The notes under the pieces are model-generated. The model had not been told where the DNA came from. It saw only the letters and a list, made by a program, of their open reading frames with translations, and ran no database searches. Below, piece by piece: positions 23,040 to 30,098 of a stretch of DNA of 34,626 bases. Position 1 is the stretch's first letter. The number at the start of each line of letters is the position of its first letter. The position numbers and the translations under genes were made by a program. The DNA comes from Actinomycetota bacterium (lineage in GTDB: Bacteria; Actinomycetota; Actinomycetes; Actinomycetales; Kineosporiaceae), in the NCBI GenBank assembly GCA_030837505.1, contig JAUPKJ010000209.1:1-34626 (forward strand). The letters run 5' to 3'.

Positions 23040-24407
23040 TCACCCCAACAGTCCGAAAGGACCGTTACCGGAGAACAGGTTGTACAGAGTCCCCAGGAGC
23101 AGGCCCAACATCAACATGCTCCAGGAACGGCTCAACAACGTGGCCGCGCTCCGCGGATCGGACGAGCAACGGCCGAGGGCCATCCACGCCAGGATCGCAC
23201 CGGGCACGCTGCCCAGGAAACTCGAACCGCAGCAGAGGGCCAGGGTTGCAACATTGATCACGAGGGCGGCGATGGCTTGACTGCGCAAATTGTTGATCCC
23301 CGAGGGCGTGCTCCGGTCCCCGGGAAACGGTGGGGCCCCCGGGGCGGGCGGGCCCGGGGGCGGTGGGAACTGGCCCGGGCCGAACCCCGGCGGTGGGGTT
23401 TGTCCGTACGACGGGGGTTGCCCGTAGGGCTGGGGTTGACCGTACGACGGGGGCTGTCCGTACGACGGGGGCTGCCCGTACGACGGGGGCTGCCCGTAGG
23501 GCTGCTGGGGGGGAGCGCCGTAGGGCGATGGGGCGCCGTAGGGCTGCTGCGGGGGTGCGCCGTACGGCGGGGGAGGTGGGGGTGCGCCAGGGGGCTGCGG
23601 GGGACCGTACGAGGGCTGGGGGCCCCAGTGCGACCCGTACGGTTGCGACCCGTACGGCTGCCGTGGATCGTGCTCCTGTCGCGGGTCCCACGCGGGGGCC
23701 TGCGGATCCCAGGAGCTGCTTTCGTCCGGTGAATCCCCTGCCGGGCCCCTGACATCACCGCGCGCCCCCTGCCCGCTCTGCCCACTCTGCTCGGCTTGCC
23801 CGGCCTGTCGGGCCGGTGAGTCGTCCCCGGTGGTCGACCCGCCGGTGAACGGTCGGCCGCTGCCGGGGCCCGAGGACTCCTCGTCGGATCCTGGCCGGTC
23901 CTTGTCTCCCACGGGCGCTGTCCCGGCCGCGGCCGGGACGCCGGGGGGGCTCCCCGGAACGTCGGGCAGGGCGAACAGTTCCGTGGGATCCGTCGGTGGA
24001 GGATCGATCCGGGGAGTGCTCAGGGTCGGGGGCAGCTCGAACAGCTGGGTCGAGTCCGTGATCGGTCCGTGGCCCTTGCCCGCCGGGGCGGGACCCTCCC
24101 CGGAACGGGGGACATCCTCCGGGGCAGGGGGCTCCTCCAAGGCCCGCTCGCCCTCCGGCGCCGGTGCCGTGGCCGGTGCCGTGGCGTTCGGGGGGCCCTG
24201 CTCACCGGTGGTGGGCTGCCCGCCGGCGCCAGTCGGTTCCTGTCGTGGAACCGGATCGAGGCTCGGAACCGGATCGAGGCCCGGGACCGGTTCGCTGCCC
24301 GCGACCGGATCGCCGTCGGTGCCCGGGCCTCCGGCATCGTCCCTGGGGTTCTGCGGGGGCGGGGTGTCGTCCGGACCCGGGGTGTCCTCCGGGCTGTTCT
24401 GGGTCAC
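23040..24407 (-). CDS. Proline/tyrosine-rich protein with C-terminal DUF4190-like membrane domain
   Basis: The 455-residue protein has a long disordered N-terminus: acidic Pro/Gly/Glu-rich to about residue 230, then PPSYGQ, PYGAPPQQ and similar repeats to about 365. A membrane domain follows (about 378-411 and 428-446) with NVATLALCCGSSFLGSVPGAILAWMALGR, like DUF4190 proteins. Function is unknown; such tails often organise other proteins at the membrane. Start GTG 24407 is supported by GGGAGA; the N-terminus is uncertain because low-complexity sequence codes poorly. It lies 67 bases after the helicase-associated gene and before XPB, splitting that pair. Confidence 0.75.
   Translation of the reverse strand: MTQNSPEDTPGPDDTPPPQNPRDDAGGPGTDGDPVAGSEPVPGLDPVPSLDPVPRQEPTGAGGQPTTGEQGPPNATAPATAPAPEGERALEEPPAPEDVPRSGEGPAPAGKGHGPITDSTQLFELPPTLSTPRIDPPPTDPTELFALPDVPGSPPGVPAAAGTAPVGDKDRPGSDEESSGPGSGRPFTGGSTTGDDSPARQAGQAEQSGQSGQGARGDVRGPAGDSPDESSSWDPQAPAWDPRQEHDPRQPYGSQPYGSHWGPQPSYGPPQPPGAPPPPPPYGAPPQQPYGAPSPYGAPPQQPYGQPPSYGQPPSYGQPPSYGQPQPYGQPPSYGQTPPPGFGPGQFPPPPGPPAPGAPPFPGDRSTPSGINNLRSQAIAALVINVATLALCCGSSFLGSVPGAILAWMALGRCSSDPRSAATLLSRSWSMLMLGLLLGTLYNLFSGNGPFGLLG
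23406..23495. repeat. 18-bp tandem repeat, five units, encoding PPSYGQ
   Basis: Units of GTACGACGGGGGCTGCCC (with one GTAGGGCTGGGG variant) run head to tail from 23406 and code in frame for the Pro-Pro-Ser-Tyr-Gly-Gln repeats of the membrane protein. Confidence 0.9.
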
Positions 24408-24474
24408 AGCGGGCCATCTCCCCCGGAGTCGGCGGTGTTCTGCATCGTGTCGGGCTCATGTTCCTCCCTACAGG

Positions 24475-27216
24475 CTATGCCGATCCTCCCGTTCCGGGCG
24501 GATCCCCTCGGGACCCGTGCAGGGACCCGGCCCTCGCGATTCCGCTCACCCTGTGCGCCGAGAAGGCCCGCACCTGCCGCGTTCGCCGATCGAAGGCCTC
24601 GATCCGGCCCGCCTCGACCCTCAACGGATCCACCAGTCGGCGGCCGACCTCACCGGAGGACTCCACATACCCGATCCACAGCGGGACGCCGTCCTCGATC
24701 GCACCCCGAACGGCCGCGAGCACTCCCACGGGATCCGCCGGCTCCAGGGCCTGCGGGCCCTCGCTCCCGTCCGGGCCCCGATCCCGCCCGGCCCTCTCCA
24801 CGGCCGCACCGTCGGCGACCCGCAGAGCCTGCACGGCCGAGGCCAACGCGGCACGCCCCGGCGCACGGGGCAACCCACGCACAGGGACCGGGGCACTGCG
24901 TTCCGGTGTTCTGAACCGTTCGGGCTCCCGCAGGACCATCTCGCCTCCCGGTCCCTCGGCCGCCGGAGCCAGCCCGATCTCCCGCAGAACCGACAGCACC
25001 GTGCCGACCGGGGCCTGCGCGGCCAACACGGTGGGGGCCAGACGGCGAAGCCCCAGCCCCGCCGTCCGCCGATCCGACAGGACCTCCGTCAACAGGGACG
25101 CATCGTCCGCCCGCAGATAGCTCTGGGCGACACCGACCCGGATCCGCCCGTGCCTGCGAGCCGTGTCCGCGATCAGATACTGCAGCGGCTGGGGAACCCC
25201 CGCCGGGGAACGCTCCCGCAGGAGGGCCAGCAGATCGTCCCCGGTCCGGCCCGCGTCGAGGGCCCGGCGCAGGGAACGCTCGCAGAACCGGTAGGTCGTC
25301 GCCCCGCCCCGACTCTCGACCCGTGCCATGAGGGACAACAGCCCCTCCAGCTCCGGGCTGGGAGGACCGGGGACCACGGCCGTCAGATCCGCCTGCAACA
25401 GAACCTGCTCCACAGGGCGGGGCAGCGCGTCGTTCAGAGCCTGCGCCGCCACTGCTGCGGCCCGCCCCCGGGCCGGGACCTCCCCCTCGGCAGCACTCGC
25501 GCTCCCAGCACCTCCACCGGCCTCGAACCCCTCGGACCCCTCGACGCCCACGGGCAGCAGGGGCCGGGCCTGCTCGGCCAGGGCCCCCATACCCAGCACC
25601 CCCAACAGGGCCGCCTGCTCCAGGGTCGCCTCCACCAGGGCATCCCTGCCCGGCCCCGACCGGCGGGGCTGGGACCAATCCAGCCGACGCCGCACCCGCT
25701 CGACGTCGAGAGCCCCCACCCACCCGTCGCCGGCCCCGGCCTCGACCTGCAGAGCGAGCACCGCGCGGCGAAGCCCGGGCGCACCCACCCGGTCCAGGCC
25801 CCGTCCCAGGGGCTGCAGGACGGCCTGCCGGGCGCCCCGACCGTCCTGCGGATCCTGCGGGGTCGCCGCAGCACCGATCAGATGCGGACACCGGGTCGCG
25901 GGCAACCACACCTCCACCAGACGCACCCACCGATGCCCCGTGTCCCCGGAACGCCACACGTCATAGGCCGGGGTCGGAGCCCAGACCGGATCGGTCCGGC
26001 CGTCATCGGCGACCAGACCCGCCAGACGCGCGATCTCGACCACGACCTGGGCGGTCCGCTCCGGAACCTGCAACGCCAGAGCCGTGCGCCTCAGCTCCCG
26101 CACCCCCAGACCACCTGTGCGCAACACGGGGGGCGGCGAACCGCCCCAGCGCTCGCAGAGTTCCCCCACCAGACGGACCATCTCGGCCGCCGCCCCGGCC
26201 GCCGTGTCCCGGACCCGATCCGCCGGCTGCCGGAAGGCGTCCAGGAGAGGCTCGGTGCGATCGGGCCGCCGAAACACCACCCCGCCCCGCAGCGCGAGCC
26301 CGACCTCCCGGGGCAGCACGACATGGCCGTCGTCCGAGGGCGCCAACAGTCCCCTGGCCAGCAACCAGTCCAGGGGCCCCGCGCCCTCCCCGGACCTCAG
26401 CGGACGGTCCGCGCGGGCCAACGCGCCCACGGGAGGACCCCAGGCGAGGCTGTCCAGGGCCTGTCTGGCCCCCTCGGGAGCGCCGCGCAGCAGTTCCTCG
26501 ACGGTCTCCTGTCGCCCCAGGTGGCCGGACAGCCTCCGCAGGGCCTGCCCGGGGTCGGCCGCCGGCTCCAGCCCGAGAAAGCGGGACACTTCGGCCAGAC
26601 GCCCGGGCGAACGACGCCCCAGCGCCTCGGCAACGGTGGGCCCCAGACCGGCCGGGTACGGCCCGAGCAACTCCCTGACCGACCTCACACAGACCAGACC
26701 TGCGGAAACCCGCCTCCCCTGCTCGGCTTGTTCGGTACTGCCCTGTTCGGTACTGCCCTGTTCGGCTTGGGCGGCTGGGCCTTGACCGGTCTCGCCTTGT
26801 TCGGTTTCACCCGGACCGGCCCTGCCCTGATCAGAAGATCCCCGTCCGACGGGAACCTTGCGAACGAGAGCCAGCGAACACAGGTTCTTCAGGTAAGCCC
26901 CTGCGGCAGCCCCCCAACGCCGACTGACCTCCCCGACCCCGACGGGCTCCGGCAGAACCACGAGTACCTGCAAGACCTGCAAAGTCGGTGTGTCCAGGCC
27001 GTCGAGGGCTCGCTGAACGCTCGCGCGCTCGCAGGCCCGGGCCGCAAGGGCCGCCAGGTCCCGGGGGAAGGGGGTCAGCAGGTCGGGGCGGGCCCGCAGA
27101 AGGGCGACCAGGTCGTCGTCGGACCACCCGCGCAATTCCTGCGCGAGGCTGCGAGCGGGCGCCTCCCGGCCGGCGCCCGAGGCGGGCCGGGAGAACAGCG
27201 ACGGTGACCTGGGCAT
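24475..27216 (-). CDS. Helicase-associated domain protein with C-terminal WYL-like domain
   Basis: The 913-residue protein resembles M. tuberculosis Rv0862c, the usual neighbour of bacterial XPB. The N-terminus is helical and leucine-rich (SLAQELRGWSDDDLVALLRARPDLL). The middle has the Helicase_C_3-like region LPRPVEQVLLQADLTAVVPG through RVESRGGATTYRFCERSLRRALDAG. The C-terminus, GVPLWIGYVESSGEVGRRLV through RAFSAHRVSGI, looks like a WYL domain. No Walker motifs, so it likely assists XPB rather than unwinding DNA itself. Start ATG 27216 lies 7 bases after a TAGTGT box, compatible with a leaderless mRNA; GTG 27225 is an alternative. A Gln/Thr/Glu/Gly-rich insert near residues 125-165 contains doubled QGSTE. 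Confidence 0.85.
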   Translation of the reverse strand: MPRSPSLFSRPASGAGREAPARSLAQELRGWSDDDLVALLRARPDLLTPFPRDLAALAARACERASVQRALDGLDTPTLQVLQVLVVLPEPVGVGEVSRRWGAAAGAYLKNLCSLALVRKVPVGRGSSDQGRAGPGETEQGETGQGPAAQAEQGSTEQGSTEQAEQGRRVSAGLVCVRSVRELLGPYPAGLGPTVAEALGRRSPGRLAEVSRFLGLEPAADPGQALRRLSGHLGRQETVEELLRGAPEGARQALDSLAWGPPVGALARADRPLRSGEGAGPLDWLLARGLLAPSDDGHVVLPREVGLALRGGVVFRRPDRTEPLLDAFRQPADRVRDTAAGAAAEMVRLVGELCERWGGSPPPVLRTGGLGVRELRRTALALQVPERTAQVVVEIARLAGLVADDGRTDPVWAPTPAYDVWRSGDTGHRWVRLVEVWLPATRCPHLIGAAATPQDPQDGRGARQAVLQPLGRGLDRVGAPGLRRAVLALQVEAGAGDGWVGALDVERVRRRLDWSQPRRSGPGRDALVEATLEQAALLGVLGMGALAEQARPLLPVGVEGSEGFEAGGGAGSASAAEGEVPARGRAAAVAAQALNDALPRPVEQVLLQADLTAVVPGPPSPELEGLLSLMARVESRGGATTYRFCERSLRRALDAGRTGDDLLALLRERSPAGVPQPLQYLIADTARRHGRIRVGVAQSYLRADDASLLTEVLSDRRTAGLGLRRLAPTVLAAQAPVGTVLSVLREIGLAPAAEGPGGEMVLREPERFRTPERSAPVPVRGLPRAPGRAALASAVQALRVADGAAVERAGRDRGPDGSEGPQALEPADPVGVLAAVRGAIEDGVPLWIGYVESSGEVGRRLVDPLRVEAGRIEAFDRRTRQVRAFSAHRVSGIARAGSLHGSRGDPPGTGGSA
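26731..26760. repeat. 15-bp tandem duplication in the helicase-associated gene
   Basis: TTCGGTACTGCCCTG occurs twice in tandem (26731-26745, 26746-26760), with degenerate copies around it. It encodes the QGSTE repeats in frame. Confidence 0.85.
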
Positions 27217-27312
27217 CCGAATCACACTACGGCGTTCCCCGGGGGCGTGGCCGCAGGGCTCGGCGGCAGCGCCGTCGGGATGCGATCCGAACGGCGAACG
27301 GTCAGGATGCAC

Positions 27313-27380
27313 GGGTGCGACAGCGGGACACAACAGCCGGGTGCGACAGTGGGACGCAACAGCAGGGGACGCAACAGCAG
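27313..27380. repeat. 26-bp tandem repeat before hemY
   Basis: Two full units (27313-27338, 27339-27364; GGGTGCGACAG...CAACAGC, three mismatches) and a 16-base partial third (27365-27380) fill most of the intergenic space just before the hemY start. It may be an operator array or slippage product. Confidence 0.8.
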
Positions 27381-27388
27381 GGGGCGCC

Positions 27389-28840
27389 GTGAAGGGCACG
27401 AGGATCGCCGTGATCGGTGGGGGGATCAGCGGTCTCGCGACAGCCAGGTACCTGGCCGGGGCGCCCGAACGGCCGCAGGTGACCCTGCTGGAGGCCGACG
27501 GGGCACCCGGCGGCAAGGTCCGGACCGTGGACCTGGGCGGCTTCGAAGTGGACACCGGGCCGGACGCCGTTCTGTTCCGCGCCGAAGCGGTCCGGGAACT
27601 CCTGTTCGAGCTGGGACTGGACGCCGAGGTCCAGGCCCCGGCCCTGCGCACCGCCTACCTGTGGAGCCGCGGCCGGCTGAGGGTCATGCCCCGCGGCTCG
27701 GTCTTCGGTGTCCCTGATCGTCTTCTGCCCCTGATGACCTCCGGGCTGGTCTCCGGGGCCGGGATCGCGAGGGCCGGGGCCGACCTCGTGCTGCCCCGCC
27801 GTCCACAGGGACAGGACCTGTCGATCTCGCAGCTGCTGCGTCCGCGCTTCGGCCGCCAGATCTGCGAACGCCTGGTCGAACCCCTGCTGTGCGGGGTCCA
27901 CGCGGGGCGCGCCGACGTGCTGAGCGCCCGGTCCACCGTCCCGGAGGTCGAGGCGATCGCTCGCGATTCCCGCAGCATCTACCTGGGGCTGCGCCGACGT
28001 GCCCCCGCGGCCCGCCCGGCGGAGGACGGCCCGCCACCCCCCGTTCTCGTGACCCTGCGGCACGGGCTGGGGCAACTCGTGCAGGCCCTGCGGGACGACC
28101 TGCCCGAGGGCTGCCTGCGCACCGGGACCCGTGCGGTCGCCCTGACCCGAGCCGGTTCGGGCTGGGTGGTCTCCTGCGGGGAGGGCCGTCCCGACCTCGA
28201 CGTCGACGCCGTGGTGCTCGCCACCCCGGCCGCGGCAACGGCCGACCTGGTCGAACCGCTGTCGGCGGACCTCGCACGGTTGCTGTCCGGTATCCGGTAC
28301 GCCGGGGTCGCGACCGTCACCCTCGTGCATCCGCTGTCGGGGATCGCACGGGACCTGGACGCCACCGGGTTCCTCGTGCCCCCGGCAGACGGACGGTTCG
28401 TCGTGGGGTGCACCTGGTCGACGGCCAAGTGGCCGTACCTGCACAACGACCGCCTCGCCGTGGTGCGCTGCGCCGTGGGACGCGACGGCGACCAACGCTG
28501 GGCCGACCTGGACGACGACGCGCTCGTGGCCGAGGTCCGTTCGGAACTGGAGGTGGCCATGGGACTGACCGGTCCGTCCGAACGAGTCCTGGTGACCCGG
28601 TGGCCGGGGGCGATGCCGCAGTACGCCGTCGGGCACGCGGCCCGCCTGGAGGAGATCGACGTCGAGGTGGCCGGTCTGCCGGGCCTTGCGCTGACGGGGG
28701 CCGCCTACCGAGGGTCAGGGCTGGCCGGGTGCATCACCCAGGCCAGGGCCACTGCCCGCGCCGTGCTGGACGGTCTCTCCGCGGCTGAGGATGGGGACGG
28801 GGACGGGGACGGAGCTGCGGCTGGGGACGGGGCGCGGTGA
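27389..28840 (+). CDS. hemY: HemY-type (copro)protoporphyrinogen oxidase
   Basis: The 483-residue FAD amine-oxidase-fold enzyme opens with IAVIGGGISGLATARYL (GxGxxG at 10-15) and continues with LLEADGAPGGKVRT, GGFEVDTGPDAVLF, LVEPLLCGVHAGRADVLSARST and, near the end, GLALTGAAYRGSGLAGCITQA. These are HemY/CgoX features. In Actinobacteria this enzyme oxidises coproporphyrinogen III to coproporphyrin III in the coproporphyrin-dependent heme pathway. Start GTG 27389 is chosen because homology begins there; AGGGGG is a weak ribosome site, and in-frame upstream codons translate the 26-bp repeat. The C-terminus ends in a GDGDGDG run from a GGGGAC hexamer repeat. It overlaps the radical SAM gene by four bases. 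Confidence 0.9.
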   Translation: MKGTRIAVIGGGISGLATARYLAGAPERPQVTLLEADGAPGGKVRTVDLGGFEVDTGPDAVLFRAEAVRELLFELGLDAEVQAPALRTAYLWSRGRLRVMPRGSVFGVPDRLLPLMTSGLVSGAGIARAGADLVLPRRPQGQDLSISQLLRPRFGRQICERLVEPLLCGVHAGRADVLSARSTVPEVEAIARDSRSIYLGLRRRAPAARPAEDGPPPPVLVTLRHGLGQLVQALRDDLPEGCLRTGTRAVALTRAGSGWVVSCGEGRPDLDVDAVVLATPAAATADLVEPLSADLARLLSGIRYAGVATVTLVHPLSGIARDLDATGFLVPPADGRFVVGCTWSTAKWPYLHNDRLAVVRCAVGRDGDQRWADLDDDALVAEVRSELEVAMGLTGPSERVLVTRWPGAMPQYAVGHAARLEEIDVEVAGLPGLALTGAAYRGSGLAGCITQARATARAVLDGLSAAEDGDGDGDGAAAGDGAR

Positions 28841-29937
28841 ACTTCGATGAACGTCCGATCCTGGTGTTCTGGGAGACGACCAGGGCCTGCCGACTGGCCT
28901 GCCTGCACTGCAGGGCCGCCGCCACGGAACGGGCCCTGCCCGGGGAACTGACCCACGCGGAGGGCCTCGACCTGCTCGAACAGGTCGCGGCCTTCGGCCG
29001 TCCCTCCCCGATCCTGGTGTTCACCGGGGGCGACTGCCTGATGCGACCGGACCTGTTCGAACTGGTCGAGCGCGCTCGCGGCCTGGGGATTCCCACGGCC
29101 CTGTCGCCGTCGGTCACTCCCGGCCTGGACAAGGCCGTCGTGGAGCAGATCGCTGCCGCCGGCGTCCGAGCCGTTTCGATCAGTATCGACGGCGCCGGGC
29201 CGAGGGTGCACGACGCCGTCCGAGGGGTTCCGGGGCATTTCGAGGACACCGTCGTGGCGGTGCGCAGGCTCGTGGCGGCCGGGTTGACGGTTCAGGTGAA
29301 CACGACCGTGATGCGCGAGACGGTCGAGGAGCTGCCGCGTCTGGCCGCGATGCTCGTGGAACTCGGGGTCCACATCTGGGAGGTGTTCTTCCTGGTGCAC
29401 GTCGGCCGGGGGATCGACCGGCGGGAGCTGAACGCCGCAGAGCACGAGGACGTCTGCCACTTCCTGTTCGACGCCTCGCACCACGGTTTCGTCGTGCGGA
29501 CGGTGGAGGCGCCCTTCTTCCGTAGGGTCGCGGCGGCCCGGAGAGCCGGTGGGCAGCCACCCGACACCCCCCTGTACACGCGTCTGTCCACAGGGCTCCG
29601 TGAGCTGGTGGGCGGCCCGAGCACCCCTCCCGCGGCCAGGACGGCCTCGACCCGCGACGGCAAGGGCATTGTCTTCGTCGCCCATGACGGACAGGTGTAC
29701 CCGGCCGGGTTCCTGCCGTTGGCCCTGGGATCGGTGCGGGACCGACCGCTGCGGGAGATTTATCGGGACGACGAGCGGCTGCAAGCGATCCGGGACGCCC
29801 GTTTCTCGGGCCGTTGCGGCCGTTGCGAACACGCCGACCTGTGCGGGGGGTCGAGGGCGAGGGCCTTCGCCGCCTCGGGGGACCTGCTGGGGGAGGACCC
29901 GGCCTGCGCGTGGGAACCGGCGCCGCCCGGGGCCTGA
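28837..29937 (+). CDS. Radical SAM/SPASM protein (heme-type, TIGR04053-like)
   Basis: The 366-residue protein has the radical SAM cluster motif CRLACLHC (C18, C22, C25), a GGD SAM-binding element in FTGGDCLMRPD, and SISIDGAG. A C-terminal SPASM-like cysteine set follows (C327, C330, C336, C357), expected to hold another 4Fe-4S cluster. The overall pattern resembles the TIGR04053/AhbD/NirJ group, some of which act on porphyrin side chains. GTG 28837 overlaps the hemY stop (GTGA), so the two are translationally coupled. That supports a heme-related step such as decarboxylation of Fe-coproporphyrin, but this is inference; no HemQ or HemH is in the window. Confidence 0.85.
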   Translation: MNFDERPILVFWETTRACRLACLHCRAAATERALPGELTHAEGLDLLEQVAAFGRPSPILVFTGGDCLMRPDLFELVERARGLGIPTALSPSVTPGLDKAVVEQIAAAGVRAVSISIDGAGPRVHDAVRGVPGHFEDTVVAVRRLVAAGLTVQVNTTVMRETVEELPRLAAMLVELGVHIWEVFFLVHVGRGIDRRELNAAEHEDVCHFLFDASHHGFVVRTVEAPFFRRVAAARRAGGQPPDTPLYTRLSTGLRELVGGPSTPPAARTASTRDGKGIVFVAHDGQVYPAGFLPLALGSVRDRPLREIYRDDERLQAIRDARFSGRCGRCEHADLCGGSRARAFAASGDLLGEDPACAWEPAPPGA

Positions 29938-29980
29938 ACGCCATGGTGCCTGAACGCTGTGTTGTTGGTGCTCCGGCCTT

Positions 29981-30008
29981 GGTGTTCCGTTCGTGGTGTT
30001 CCGTTCGT
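29981..30008. repeat. 14-bp perfect tandem duplication
   Basis: GGTGTTCCGTTCGT occurs twice without gap (29981-29994, 29995-30008), just left of the terminator hairpin and after the radical SAM gene. Confidence 0.9.
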
Positions 30009-30015
30009 GAACGAC

Positions 30016-30049
30016 GGACCGCCCGCCTGGGATTTCAGGCGGGCGGTCC
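30016..30049. terminator. Bidirectional terminator, radical SAM / amidase
   Basis: A perfect 14-bp stem (30016-30029 with 30036-30049) closes a GGATTT loop between two convergent genes. Confidence 0.9.
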
Positions 30050-30055
30050 AGGGTG

Positions 30056-30097
30056 TTCAGAGTGCGTTGTTCAGGGTGCGCTGTTCAGCGTGCGAAG
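30056..30097. repeat. 14-bp tandem repeat, three units, at the amidase 3' end
   Basis: Units TTCAGAGTGCGTTG, TTCAGGGTGCGCTG and TTCAGCGTGCGAAG follow each other (30056, 30070, 30084) and stop one base before the amidase stop codon at 30099-30101. Confidence 0.8.
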
Positions 30098-30098
30098 G

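Noticed and set aside
23830-27207. Plus-strand open frame of over 1,100 codons opposite the helicase-associated gene
   Set aside because: Low-complexity Pro/Arg/Gln translation with no recognisable fold; the minus strand carries the conserved protein.
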